The notes under the pieces are model-generated. The model saw only the letters and a list, made by a program, of their open reading frames with translations, was not told the DNA's origin and made no database searches. Shown here one piece after another: positions 11,507-23,021 of a stretch of DNA of 64,000 nt. Origin of the DNA: Macrolepiota albuminosa (taxonomy: Eukaryota; Basidiomycota; Agaricomycetes; Agaricales; Agaricaceae); contig JAMWFC010000032.1 of assembly GCA_027475525.1 (NCBI GenBank), forward strand, positions 1-64,000, in the 5' to 3' direction. A program made the translations under genes and the position numbers. The stretch's first letter is position 1. Each line of letters begins with the position of its first letter.

Positions 11507-13306
11507 ATGTCGCGTACGCCAACGCATTCCCCGATGCCCCCACACACTAACGAGGTTGCGCCCCTCATGGCCTGGGAGGCCTGGGACGCGCAATACCGAG
11601 CCTGCCTTGACCGGGAGCGTGTGGCGGAGCTCGTCCGGCAACGTGAGTGCCTCCCACGTCGTCCGCCTGCCTCAGCTGACCTTCCTATTCCAGAACAACT
11701 CAGTAATCCTGCCCCGGAAGCGGGCCCCAGTCGGCATCCGGAGTCTGCTCCCGAGGCGGGCCCTAGTGCCCTCCCGGAGTCCCGTCCTAGTCGTCCCGCG
11801 CCTACCTTTGCACGGATGACTGTCCGCCCCCCCCACCGTCGCCCTTCCCCGCGTCCTCGTCTCGTCGCTCCTCGTTTCCGGCGATCCGGGATGGGCACAG
11901 GGACCATCTCCGTGGTCCCGGAGGATCGGCGCGTCCCGTGGGAGGGCGTATCCCAAGAGCAATTCGAGCATGCCCTGGAGAGGCCCCGGGGCCTGCCGTC
12001 CCATGCTTGGTGTGTTAGTAATGGCCCGGTAGGTGGTCTCGTGCTCCCGACCTTCGTAGCTGATTCACGTGCCTAGTGCCTCCACTGCGCCCGCCGGCAG
12101 GTCTCCTGCCTGTTTGAAGCCCCGGCCCCCTCATCTCGACGGGACACCTCAGTGTGCGAGGCGTGCCGCCTCAATCACGAGCGGTGTTCCGTCTCGGCGC
12201 TGTGGAGGGCGTACGGTACGTCGCGGGAGCAGGGGTGGCCGTTGGAGGGAGTGACCCGGAGGATGGGGGTGGAGGAGAGGACCTGGGTAGCGGAGCCGGA
12301 AGGGGTCCCGGAGGAGGTGCCAGCTGGGGGTTCGGGAGGATGGGGGTGGAGGAGAGGACCTGGGTAGCGGAGCCGGAAGGGGTCCCGGAGGAGGTGCCAG
12401 CTGGGGGTTCGGGAGGGGCGACCGCGGGTAGCTCGGGGGGTGGGGCAGGGAGGGAAGTCGTCCGGGTAGGGGGCTGGGGCTGGCCCGTGGTGCTGATCAC
12501 GTGCCGGGTCACCCGGTCCGGCTTCCAGAGGCAGGCTGGGGGGCGGCCAGACAAGGGGAAGCGGCGGGCGTCGCCCAGTCCCTCCCCGGAGCCATCTAAG
12601 AGGGTGCGTCTGCCCTCTGAGACCCCACCCCCGGCTTCCCCGCCCCGTTTGTCTCCGGCGGTATTTTCGCCCCTGTCCGGGAGGCCCTTGGGCGTCAGTG
12701 TCGGGGACCTCCAGGAGCGCTTGAGGAGGGCCGAGCGGGAGCGCGAGGAGGAGGCGGCCCTTCGGAGGGGTTTGGAGGAGGGTTGGGAGGCGGCGCTCCG
12801 GGATTTGGAGGAGGTCAGGGTCGCTCAGGGGGAGGCCGAGGCCGAGTTGGAGTCGTTGAGGGGGAGGTTGGGGCAGGGGGCAGGGTTCCCGGAGGGGCTA
12901 TTGGAGGCGGTGCGCCGGGATGTGGTAGTCGCCCGCATGGCATCGCTTAGTGAGCGTTCCTTTCCCCGGACTTGGCTCCTTACTGACACCCACAGGCTGG
13001 GCCTGGGAGCATCGTTTGCTCCTGGACGGGGCGGCCGCGGCACTCACAGCGCTGCAGGAGGGGCAGCGCCCGGAAGTGACGACCCCCGGGGTGGAGCGGG
13101 GCCTCGACTTGTTGAGGCAGGTGGTGTCAGCCCACCGGCGGAGGAACGTGCCCGCCCCTAGCTCGTGGTTCGAACGAGTCCTGGACGAGGGCGAATCTCT
13201 CCCGTCCTGGGAGCAGTTGGCGGAGGAGGTACTGCGAGAGCACGGCCCGGAGGGGATGGGGGAGGGGTTCCGAGGCTGGCCGGGGGAGGGGGGCGAGGGC
13301 CGGTAG
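11507..13306 (+). CDS. Antisense accessory gene of G1-b with a Zn2Cys6-like cluster (4 exons)
   Basis: The gene starts 128 bp inside the LTR boundary and runs opposite to gag-pol. Exons by splice signals: 11507-11642, 11694-12028, 12077-12949, 12996-13306. Exons 1 and 2 have exactly the same lengths as in the copy at 51316. Exon 3 opens with the cluster C-x2-C-x6-C-x15-C-x2-C-x6-C, close to fungal Zn2Cys6 DNA-binding domains though with a longer middle loop. Next come a Gly/Glu/Pro region, a basic segment (GRPDKGKRRASPSPSPEPSK), a Glu-rich coiled-coil-like stretch and a conserved C-terminus. A 77-bp duplication (12261-12414) breaks exon 3 and is probably an assembly error. DNA binding is inferred from the cysteine pattern only. 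Confidence 0.72.
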
Positions 13307-13600
13307 TTTCTTTTTTCGCTTTTCTTCTTTTTTTTTGTTGTCCTTTTTTCTTGTCATTTGTTCGTCCTGTCCCGACCGCTACTGTAGAATATGTAAAGTA
13401 AAAAATGTATATACTTGGTTTCCTGGAGTAAAGGGTGGTGTAAGGGGCGAAAGAAGATCGAAAAACAGAAGGCACCTTGCCCCGGTTCCGGGACACCACT
13501 ATGAAATGGTACTAAAAGAGAGTAAGATCTAGAAAGGGAAAGCAGAAAATATACATGGGAGTTGAATCCCTACTGAGCCCAGAGGCGGGGGTTACGCCCA
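13307..13600. other. Tail-to-tail intergenic region of G1-b
   Basis: A gap of 294 bp lies between the antisense gene stop (13306) and the pol stop (13601). It begins with a T-rich stretch (about 13311-13350). No coding potential or structured element is recognised beyond presumed 3' UTRs. Confidence 0.55.
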
Positions 13601-16600
13601 CTACTGCCGTCTGTGAGTCCTGCGCCTGGGGAGGTCGTTTCCCGGGTGCCGTTGTTGAAAGTCCCGGAGTTTGTCGAGGGCGCCCTCGAGGTTCCGACGT
13701 GGTTCCCAAGTGTCATCTTCTGGGCCATACCCCTTCCACCGTACGAGGAAGTGGGGTCATCCACGAATGTTCCGGGAGTCGAGGATGTCTTCAACTTCGT
13801 AGTGGTACTCGTCCTCGACCTCGACCGGGGGAGGGGGCTCGGGGCGCCGTTCGGGGAAAGGATCTGGGGGGTGTCGTTCCAGGAGGCGGACGTGGAATAC
13901 CGGGTGCAGACCTTTTAGTCCCGGGGGGAGCTCGATCTTGTAGGCATGGGATGAGACCTTCTTCAATATTTTGAACGGGCCGAGACGCTTGTGATCGAGT
14001 TTTGGGGAGGGCCGGCGGGTGCGGAGGTGTCGTCGATCTAACCATACCTTTGTCCCGGGGGCCCAGTCGGGGGTGTCTTCCTGTTTCCAGTCGGCGTGTT
14101 TCACGTAGGCCCGGTTCGCGATGTCGATCTCTTCCCGGAGAAACTCGTGAAGGGATTGGAGATCCCGGGCGACCTTGTGGGCGGCGTGCGACGGGATGTC
14201 CCGGAGTGAGAGTGTCAGTCGAGGGTGGTATCTCTTGTTGGCAAAGAAAGGGGATACTCCAGTGGCAGAGTGCGGCGTGTTGTTGTAGGTGAACTCGGCC
14301 AGGGGGAGCTCGGCGTGCCAGTCGTCCTGCAAGTAGTTGACGTACAGTCGGAGGTACTGCTCGAGGGACTGGTTGACCCTTTCGGTTTGGCCGTCGGTTT
14401 CGGGGTGGTAGGCGGTAGAGAGGTTAGTCTTTACTTCAAGTGCCTTACACAGGGAAGTCCAAAACTTGGATACGAAGAGGGGGCCACGGTCGGAGACGAT
14501 ATTGTCCGGGAGACCGTGTTTGGCAAAGACGTGCTCGAGGAACAGTCGGACGAAGTCCGGGACGGTGTCCATGGTGTGGCAGGATAGGAAGATGCCCTGT
14601 TTGGTTAGCCTGCACACAACGACGAGAATGGCATCGAACCCTTCAGACTCCGGGAGTTTGACGATGTGGTCCAGGGATATGGAGGACCAGGGGCGTCGTC
14701 CGACTGGCAGGGGTTTCAGGAGTCCGTATGGTCGGTGTTGGGGGACCTTGGCCCGGAGGCTGGGTTCACATGATCGAATGTAGCGGGTCACGTCCTTCTT
14801 CAACCCTGGCCAAAAGTAAGTCCGGGAGATCAGCTGGAGAGTCTTACGTATCCCAGGGTGTCCCCGGAGCTTATGATCGTGGTGTTGACGGAGGACATCG
14901 TAGCGGAGTCGGGCGTGATCCGGGACGTAGATGCGGCCGTCCCGGAGGAGGAGTTTTTCGTCGGGGGACAAGGAGAAGGCGGGGTCCCGGTCGGTTTTGT
15001 TGGAAGAGTTTCGGGGGTCATGATCGGTGAAGTACTTGTCTCGGGGAGCACGGCGGATCTGGTTCAGGGTTCCTTCGTCGTTTAAGATCAGTACGGCATT
15101 CAGATGTTCAGGAGGGATCACCACGCAATGATTGAACGCATTGCGTTCCACTTCGAATGACTTCTTGGGGTAGACGTCCGGTCGACGGGTGAGGGCATCG
15201 GGCTTGGTGCCAAGTCGTCCCGGGCGGTACTGGATCGTGAAGTTGTATTCCAAGAGGATCTCGGACCATCGGGCCTGCCGTCGACTGAGTTGCTTGGTCG
15301 TGGTGAAGTACTGCAGGTTATTATGATCCGAATAGACCTGGATCCGGTGCCGGGCTCCCTCGAGGTAGGCCCGCCATTGCTTGAAGGCTTCGATGATGGC
15401 GAGGAGTTCCTTGTCGTAAATGTCGTAGTTGAGCTCGGCGTCGATCATGGACCGGGTGTAGAAAGCGACTGGCCGGGGCTCCCCACCGTCAGGCTCCATC
15501 TGTGAGAGGATCCCGGCGATGGCGTAGTCGGACGCGTCACATTCCAGGATGATCAGGAGGGCCGGGTCGTAGTGCCGGAGTACCGGGGCGACTGTGAAAG
15601 CCTCCTTGAGCAAGTTAAAGACGCTCTGGCACTTACTGTCCCAGTTCCAGGCGATCTCCTTGCACGTGAGCCGGTTGAGGGGTTTCGTGATCCCGGAGTA
15701 GTTGTCTATAAACCTCCGGTAGAAGTTAGCGAAACCCAGGAAGGACTGTACTTCCTTCACGTTCCGGGGTTGCGGCCAGTTGACGATGGCCTCGACCTTG
15801 TGGGGATCCATGCGGACGCCATTCGGGGATACTATGACGCCAAGATACTCAACCTCTTCAGTATGGAATGAACACTTCTCGGGCTTGGCGTGGAGGTTGT
15901 GTTCCCGGAGGCGCTCGAGGACTTGCCGGACATGCTTCTGGTGATCCTCCGGTGAGTCGGAATAAATGAGGATGTCGTCCAGGTAGACGATCACGAAGAC
16001 GTCGCTCATGTCGTGGAAGATGTCGTTCATGAAGTATTGGAACGTGGCGGGGGAGTTAGTCATTCCGAAAGGCATTACAAGGTACTCAAACAGACTATAC
16101 CGCGTGCGGAACGCGGTTTTCCACTCATGTCCCAGGGCGATGCGGACGTTGTTGTAACCAGAGCGGAGGTCGATCTTCGTATAAACCTTGGCACTGCGGA
16201 GTTGATCGACCAGATCGCCAATGAGCGGGAGCGGGTAGCGGTTCTTCTTGGTGATCTTATTGAGTCCCTGGTAGTTGACACAGAGTCGGAGTGAGCCGTC
16301 CTTCTTCTTGGCGAATAGAACCGGGGCTCCGGCGGCGGAGGCGGAGGGTCGGATGAATCCCTTACCGAGCATTTCGTCGAGGTAGTCCTTGAGAGCCCGG
16401 AGTTCGACCTCTGACATGTTGTAGACCTTGCCAAAAGGGGGGGTGGCTCCTTCCTCGAGGTCGATGGTGTGATCATAGGGGCGGTGAGGGGAGATCTCCT
16501 TGGCGTCTCCTTCGGAGAATACGTCAGCGAACTCGTGATACTCCGGGGGAACTACTTCTCGGAGGATTTGCTCCTCGGTTTTCTGTTCCGGGGGAATAGC

Positions 16601-18380
16601 GTCCCCTTGTAGGTGTTCTTCCGGGAGAGAAGGCGAGGTGTGCAGCTGAAACGTGGGAGTTCCCTCCCTCATGAGGCGGGCGAAGGGGGCGGCCCCAATG
16701 ATCCTAATGTCGAGTGCGCTCGGGTCGATCGGGGTTGCGGAAGCATCGGCCGGAGCGGGTGTGACGCGTGTCTGAGACCGGCAGGGGTAGTTCGGCCCTT
16801 TGTACTTGTTCCGAGGAATGTTCGGGGGTCGATCGGGGGCCTTGCGGTCTCGGACGGGCGTGGGGGGCGCGGCAGTCGTCCCGGGGGTGTCGGGCGTTGG
16901 GTTGTTTCCTAGGGCCCGGAGGTGCACGGCGGTTGAGGGGTGGTCTTCGGGTCCCGGGAAGGTCATGGTGAGTGTTCTCCAATTGATGTCGGGGTTCGTG
17001 TCGCGTAGCCAGGGTAGTCCCAGCACCATCAGGGTCGATTCGTGAAGTCGCGTGACCAGGAAGTCGGAGGTGAACTGGTAGTCGTTGTCAAGGGTCACGT
17101 GCCCCGAGTGAGACCTCTGGATGGGGCCAGAGGAGGAGGGGGTGCCGTCGAGGCGCTGCAGGCGGAGGGGTTGGTCGGCCCCGAGTGAGACCTCTGGATG
17201 GGGCCAGAGGAGGAGGGGGTGCCGTCGAGGCGCTGCAGGCGGAGGGGTTGGTCGAGGGAGTCGTGGGGGAGGTCGAGAGCGTCGCTGATGAAAACTCCGG
17301 TGGCTCGCGCTGCAGGCGGAGGGGTTGGTCGAGGGAGTCGTGGGGGAGGTCGAGAGCGTCGCTGATGAAAACTCCGGTGGCTCCGCTGTTGATGAGGGCC
17401 GATACCGGTCCTGGGGCGCCGTCCAACCTGGCATTGATGACGAAGGATTGGGACGAACGAGACTGGAGTCCGGGGGGTGGTGGAGGCTCGTCCGGGGGGT
17501 CCTTCGGGGTTGGATTTGGGGAGTGGGGGATGTCGAAGGGGAGTTGCTGGTCGTCGGGGGTCGGGTCCCGGGTCAGGCAAAGGGTGAGGTGTCGCCAATC
17601 GATGCGGGGGTTAAGGGGAGTTGCTGGTCGTCGGGGGTCGGGTCCCGGGTCAGGCGAAGGGTGAGGTGTCGCCAATCGATGCGGGGGTTGGTGTCCCGGA
17701 GCCACGGGAGCCCTAAGACCAGGGGTGCGGAAGGGTGGAGTTTTGTTATCAGCATCCGAAGGTTGTGAGTCTGTCCGTTGGCAAAGGTAACGGGCATACG
17801 CACGAAGTGGGTGATGTCCCCCGCTGTGGAGGCGTCTCCGTCGAAGAGGCAAAGCCGTACCGGGACTGGAAGTTGCTGGGCGGGTTCCGGGGCGAGGGTA
17901 GACCATGTTTTGTCAATGAAGTTGTCGGTGGCACCACTGTCAACGAGGGTGTTGAGGGGGGTTCCGGAGGGGGTGAGGCGGGTTTTGAGGAGATGAAGTT
18001 GTCGGTGGCACCACTGTCAACGAGGGTGTTGAGGGGGGTTCCGGAGGGGGTGAGGCGGGTTTTGAGGAGGAGGGAGTGCAAAGAGTGGGAGGGTAGATAA
18101 GCCGTGAGGGTGTCCTGTATGAGTGTCGTAGAGCGAAGATGTGAGACCGGAGCGGAGAAGACGTCGGGGTCGATTCTGCGATTTAGGGCGTCTTCTGGGT
18201 CTAAATCGCCGGGTCGTTTTCCGAATACGCGGAGAAGACGTCGGGGTCGATTCTGCGATTTAGGGCGTCTTCTGGGTCTAAATCGCCGGGTCGTTTTCCG
18301 AATACTTGTAGGTGGCATCCTCCCCTTCAAAGGTCCAGGTGGCACGTCCCATGACCTGTCGTTTGGGGCACTCGGAGATG
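13601..18380 (-). pseudogene. pol: pol of G1-b: PR-RT-RNase H-IN-chromodomain, nearly intact
   Basis: One open stretch of 1225 codons (17434 down to 13757) holds the RT (YLDD motif near residue 483), RNase H (DASDYA near 633), integrase HHCC domain (near 850), the DDE core (first Asp near 926, second near 983) and the start of the chromodomain. A TGA (from CGA) at 13757 truncates the chromodomain; the rest runs to the family stop at 13601. The protease part upstream (17440-18300) has the DSGAT motif but is scrambled by five 77-bp duplications (17102, 17231, 17536, 17916, 18152). If those are artefacts, the chromodomain stop is the main real lesion that I can see. Confidence 0.85.
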
Positions 18381-21209
18381 AAATGGTCTTTCTCACCACA
18401 GAGTATGCAGACACCTTCCCTTCTCCGTCGTTCCTGCACATCCGTCGGGACTTCGATCCAGGGTCGTCCCTTCTTTTGAAGCCGGTTGGCTCGGAGGGCC
18501 TCCTCGTCCCGTTCGTCGTCGAAGTCGAAGTCTTCGGGGTCTTCCGGGGGTTCCTCGGGGCTTGGCACGTCGCCCGGGTCGTGGGCGGCCACGGCGGCAT
18601 TGAGTTGGGCCTGGGGGCGGGCGCCGCTGCCGGGGTTAGCATTGGGCGGGCCGCGACTCACCAGAGGTCGGCCGCCAGGGAACGCGGAGGGACCGGGGTT
18701 CCGACCTTGGGGGTTGGGGGCTTCACCGGAGGGCCAAGGGGGTCCTCCTCTAGGGTTCCAGGGGGGTCGGGAATTCGAATACTCGCTGCGGTCTTCCCAG
18801 TAGCGTTGGTCGATCTGCATGACGAGGGCCTTGTATCCGTCGTAGAAGGGTTGTTTCGGGGCGAGTCGGAGGACGTCCTTGATGCGTTGTGGCAGGGCGC
18901 GGCGGAGGGCGTACCGGAGGGCGCTGTAATTCCAACCTGTCTCGTAAGCTTCCTTTTCAAAACGTACGATGAAGGTAGTGAAACGTTCTTCAGAGCGCAT
19001 CCGGAGGTTGAAGAGGTTGTCCTCGGCCTCGGCCACGGTGTCGTATATCCCAAATTTCCCGGAGAACTCGTCGACGAAGGCTTGCCAGCGAGCAAGTGCT
19101 GGGTTGTTGGGGTCGAACTGGATGAGGGCCGTGTAGTGATCGAAGGCGATCCCCTGGAGGTACGACGTGGCAAAGGCCACCCGGGAGCTGTCAACCTGAA
19201 ACGTGAGCGGCTTTGCCTGAAATGTAATGTACGCCATTTTTGGGGGTCCCGGCCCGTGAAAGCGTCGGGCTTCTGAATGTCCAATCGTCCTTTGCAGACG
19301 AGGGCGTCGCGAGCGTCGTCCGGTCCGGCAGCGTTGCGGGGGGGAGGGCCAGCATTGTAATAGTAGTAGTAATGATTACCTCCCCCCTCCTTGAGGAGGA
19401 AAAGCACCAAGGGCGGGACCCCACCCGCCGGGAGGTCCTCCTCCGGGTGGCTCATCTGGGGGTCCACGCCCGGGAGGCCCATTGTCTCAAGGGGGTTCGT
19501 TCCTGCCAGGAGGGGGCCCGGGTCTCCACGCAGGGAGTGGCGGGGGTGGAGGGCCTGGTTGTCTCAAGGGGGTTCGTTCCTGCCAGGAGGGGGCCCGGGT
19601 CTCCACGCAGGGAGTGGCGGGGGTGGAGGGCCTGGGGGTCATCTTCGAGGTTCGGCTGGGGGTGGCGGAGGTGGTCAGGGAGGGTTCGGCGGTGTCGGGT
19701 CGGGCGGAGGGGGGTTGGGTGCTGGGTCGGGTACTGGGTTGCGCGGGGGACGTTCAACCCGGGAGGGTCGTGGGGGGTTTCGTAGGTCGAAGTGGGGTGG
19801 CGGATCGCGGCGGAAGTTGCGTTCCAGAGGGACCGGGGCTGACGTAGGAGGCGGTACCAGGACGGGCGCGGGCGTGGGACGTGGTTCGTTGTTGCCACAC
19901 GTAAGCTCGTTGATGTAGCACAGCGTGTCGTCTGTGGGACGGGCGCGGGCGTGGGACGTGGTTCGTTGTTGCCACACGTAAGCTCGTTGATGTAGCACAG
20001 CGTGTCGTCTGTGCTAGGGGTATCTGCGCGGGGTCTGCCGGGGTTCGCTGGGGCCGGGGGTCGGGCGTTGTCTGTTTGCGGGAGGGGTTCCAGGGGTCTT
20101 TGGGGCTGTCTCCAGGTCTCGAAGGTACTAGGGACGGAGTTAGCCCTGCGGCGAGTTGACAAGCCTACCGTGCGGGCCGCGGGTTGATCGAAGAGGCCTC
20201 CAGCCAGGTTGAGGGACCGTAATATGGCTGAGGCGTTCTGCCGTTCTTCCTGTTGTCGTTGCTCCAGAGTGGGGACCGTGGGGGCTGCCGGGACTGCTGG
20301 GGCCGGTTCCGGGGGTTCCCGTCGAATGTGAATCGAGCAACCTGGGTCCGCGGGGTCGTTGATGGGCTGAGGGGAGGGGGACGCGTGGACTTCGTCGAGC
20401 AGTTGCTGTAATTCTTACCTGGGTCCGCGGGGTCGTTGATGGGCTGAGGGGAGGGGGACGCGTGGACTTCGTCGAGCAGTTGCTGTAATTCTTCCCGGAG
20501 GATCGTATTGCGCCTATACTTTACCATGGTTTGCTCCGGGAGTTCTCCTCGCGTGAGGCGATCCCCGAATTTGACCAGGCAGTGAGCCCATTCCTCCGGA
20601 GTGCCTTCGAAGTCGTCGTGTCCGAATTCCACGAGCAGCGTCCTGGTCCGTTGCGCGAAGTCCTCTGGTGAGATCCTGAGGGAGCGGAGTACCTCGTCCC
20701 GTTGCCGTTCGTACTCCTCGAGGTGTCGTCGTCCCATTGGCGAGGGAGGGGTTCGAGCGGGTGGAGCAGCGGCCGGGTAATGACGGGGGGAATAGTCGGG
20801 GTAGGGGGGTCCTCAGGGTTCTCGGGGTTGGGGGACGGGGCGCTGATAACCGTAGTAGGGGGTGGGTGCAAAGGGGCCCTCGCTGGGGGGAATCGTTCTC
20901 GGGGTTGGGGGACGGGGCGCTGATAACCGTAGTAGGGGGTGGGTGCAAAGGGGCCCTCGCTGGGGGGAATCGGACGAGGTCCACTGGGTACAGGTGGGGT
21001 CTCCGGCAGGCCCCGGGAATGCTCCGGTACGATGGGACCTCCACGGGTTGTGCCATGGCTAAGTTGGGCGGAGAGGCCCAGCTGGCTGAGGGCCCCAGAT
21101 CATAGAGGGATGGGTCGGGGGCCCAGTGGCAGTGGAGGTAGGGAGGTTCGTACGGGAGGGGTGGATAGACGGGGTGGGGGGTCTGCGTGGAGTAGTGATC
21201 GGGTACCGG
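18278..21209 (-). pseudogene. gag: gag of G1-b, N-terminus removed
   Basis: Matches the gag of G1-c: the Tyr/Pro-rich N-terminal part (20500-21209), the RREERQ-type helical region, a Pro-rich middle, the capsid-like region around 18790-19230 and a zinc knuckle (C-x2-C-x4-H-x4-C) near 18375-18415. The stop is at 18278. 77-bp duplications at 19482, 19861, 20341 and 20821 shift the frame. Around 19225-19245 the codons for a short stretch seen in G1-c (58855-58890) are missing. The upstream end is cut at 21210 by a foreign LTR before the start codon is reached. Confidence 0.82.
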
Positions 21210-22143
21210 TGATGACGCCCAAAGTTTGGTCAGTAACAAATATATCTATAGTGTTACCGTACCAATGGCTTGCGTTGGGCGCGCTATAAGTGTTGGGGGA
21301 GTTCCGGGCAGGTCCCAGAGAACGCACCTGTGAAAAAGGTGTAAAGTCGGTAACGGGTGTCGGCAAGTGTAAGGCGCCAAGGCGAAGCGCCTAGGAAGAA
21401 GCGGTAAGTAAACACGGTAAGGTAAGCGGTAAGGACACAGTAAGCTTAGCGCAGTCTAAGCGTCGCTGATGCCTGCCGTAGCTGCAAGGCGCGAATAGGT
21501 CGAAGATTGGCGAGAGTCTGCAACTGCCAATGAATTCGACGTTGCCAACCGTAAATGAGATTTTGAGCGTAAGGGAGACTAAAGAAGTGGGAGCAGGAAA
21601 CTCTGGTCGATTCTTGTTGTTATGGTACAAGTCGGTAAGTACTTTTATACTACAAAGAGTTCGCCGTCGCCAGTAGCCAAAGAGCGGTAAACTAGAAAAT
21701 TTCATGAGGGGTAGCTCCAACTGTTTCAGATCCTGCCGTCCATTCAAGACCCTTAGCGCCACCCGGCGGCAGATCGCGACGCTAAGCCATCAATCCATCC
21801 TTCTTCTGTCTATCAACATACCTAAGCGGTGTCAGACGCCAAATCGGTGGCGCTAAGCGATGTCAGCCGCCAAGGTCAAACGCCAAGCTGTCTGTCGGTG
21901 TTTGACAGATCATCAATCTTCTCGCTAAGCGCTGTCGTCAGTGACTGATGCCATCTGTCAGTTGTCATTCCTGCTGCCGTCGGCGCTATCATTGATCGGA
22001 TCTGCTTCTTGCCGTGTCCGGCCGTCGGGAATGGCTTAAAATGGGTAAAACGCGTGCGCCAAGTTCGGAACGAGTGCGGCAAGGTTCCCGGAGCCGGTGC
22101 CGAGCCTGCCGTTGATGCGCCTAACCTGTATAGGGTCCTATCA
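21210..22143 (-). repeat. LTR of G2x, a G2-related gypsy element (934 bp)
   Basis: It starts TGATGACGCC and ends CTATCA on the + strand and is closely similar to the solo LTR at 1066-2012. The adjacent sequence on the right (22144-22156) reads as a polypurine tract on the - strand, so this is the 3' LTR of an element coded on the - strand. It lies in the gag of G1-b. Its partner LTR is not in the window. Confidence 0.82.
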
Positions 22144-22494
22144 TCTCCCCCCAACTGAAAAATTGACTGTCCTCAGTCACCAAATAAGGCTACCGTTACC
22201 GTTTTTGTGACATTTGGCCCGTGCGTTCTTGAGATTTGGTTTATAGTCCAGGCGCATGAGTGTGGACTTCGTTTCTTCTCCCATCTCTACCTGGCGCTCA
22301 ATTAAAATTAATATGTCTTTCCGCATTCCAACTCCGCCCCCAGTACCGTCTCGTGAGGCTCAAGATGCTGCCTCCGCTTACATTGAAAAGGCCAACAAGT
22401 TTATTAGGTGCATCGAGGGTGTGGGCGCAGAGGCGCCTCCAAACTTGATCGTTGCCGTGATGAAGCTGTTGCAATGCTGGTATGAAGTTCGCGT
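22144..22494 (-). mobile_element. Internal stub of G2x with polypurine tract
   Basis: GTTGGGGGGAGA (- strand, 22144-22155) is the polypurine tract next to the LTR. The tract and the following 24 bp are repeated at 26646-26681 in G2-a, which links the two elements. The stub holds the beginning of an antisense accessory gene and is cut at 22495 by the 3' LTR of G2-a. Confidence 0.75.
22313..22494 (+). pseudogene. Start of the antisense accessory gene of G2x, truncated
   Basis: The frame opens at ATG 22313 (an in-frame ATG also lies at 22256). It encodes a short helical segment ...EKANKFIRCIEGVG...AVMKLLQCWYEVRV that resembles the N-terminus of the corresponding G2-a gene at 26794 (pattern F, then V, then L, then W). 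At 22495 it runs into LTR sequence, so the rest of the gene is absent. The function is unknown. Confidence 0.55.
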
Positions 22495-22803
22495 TGATGA
22501 CGCCAACTGTGGTTTGATGCGCTGGACGTATACGCAATACAACGCCGTCTCCAGCGCTTGGCGTGCGTAGGTGTGAGGAGTCCTGACAGGGTCCCGGTGT
22601 GCTCAAGTGGAGGTAGTAAATGATGCGCTAGATTATAGCGCTTCGGGGGCTACCTGGCAGACGGTAAGCGTCGTAGTTTAGGCAAAGATATTGGAGAAAA
22701 GACAAATAGCGCCGTGTATTGTGCCCGTAGGTGGCACCGTAAACGATGAAGACAAGACAGACAAAGCTAGCGCCCGACTTAGTGACGAAGTCAAAGGAGG
22801 CTA

Positions 22804-22831
22804 CAGTTGCGGACAAGCAAACTCAACAAAC
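22804..22831 (+). repeat. Left terminal inverted repeat of the DNA transposon
   Basis: 28 bp, inverted match to 25857-25884 with two mismatches (the Y in GTTGYGG, and A against T near the inner end). It directly abuts the TA target. Confidence 0.9.
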
Positions 22832-23021
22832 TCGGTATCTCGGCAACCGATTGGTTCCTTGACTGGCCGATTTTTTGGTGAACTCCGGTAGTTGAAAAGA
22901 GTCCAAAAACAGTGTTCCGAAGTTTTTCCCGTGGATTTTGGCTCACACCAAATTTTTGGGACAAAGTGACACAATCTCAGGAGGGTAAATTTATGACATA
23001 TGTACGACAAAATGTACCAAA

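Larger units (their letters stand above)
10636..21209 (-). mobile_element. G1-b: Ty3/gypsy chromodomain element, gag end cut off
   Basis: A 3' LTR (10636-11378), polypurine tract, antisense accessory gene, pol and most of gag are in the same order as in G1-c. The element lies in opposite orientation to G1-a and is inserted in the accessory gene of G1-a. The left flank CCACC (10631-10635) is the candidate target duplication, but the partner end is missing. At 21210 the gag N-terminus is cut by an LTR of another family, so the 5' LTR and primer site of G1-b are absent. Decay is milder than in G1-a. Confidence 0.9.

Noticed and set aside
22487..22494. Target duplication for G2-a
   Set aside because: GCGT on the left and CCGT on the right do not match and are not explained by a CpG transition. 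I do not claim a duplication.
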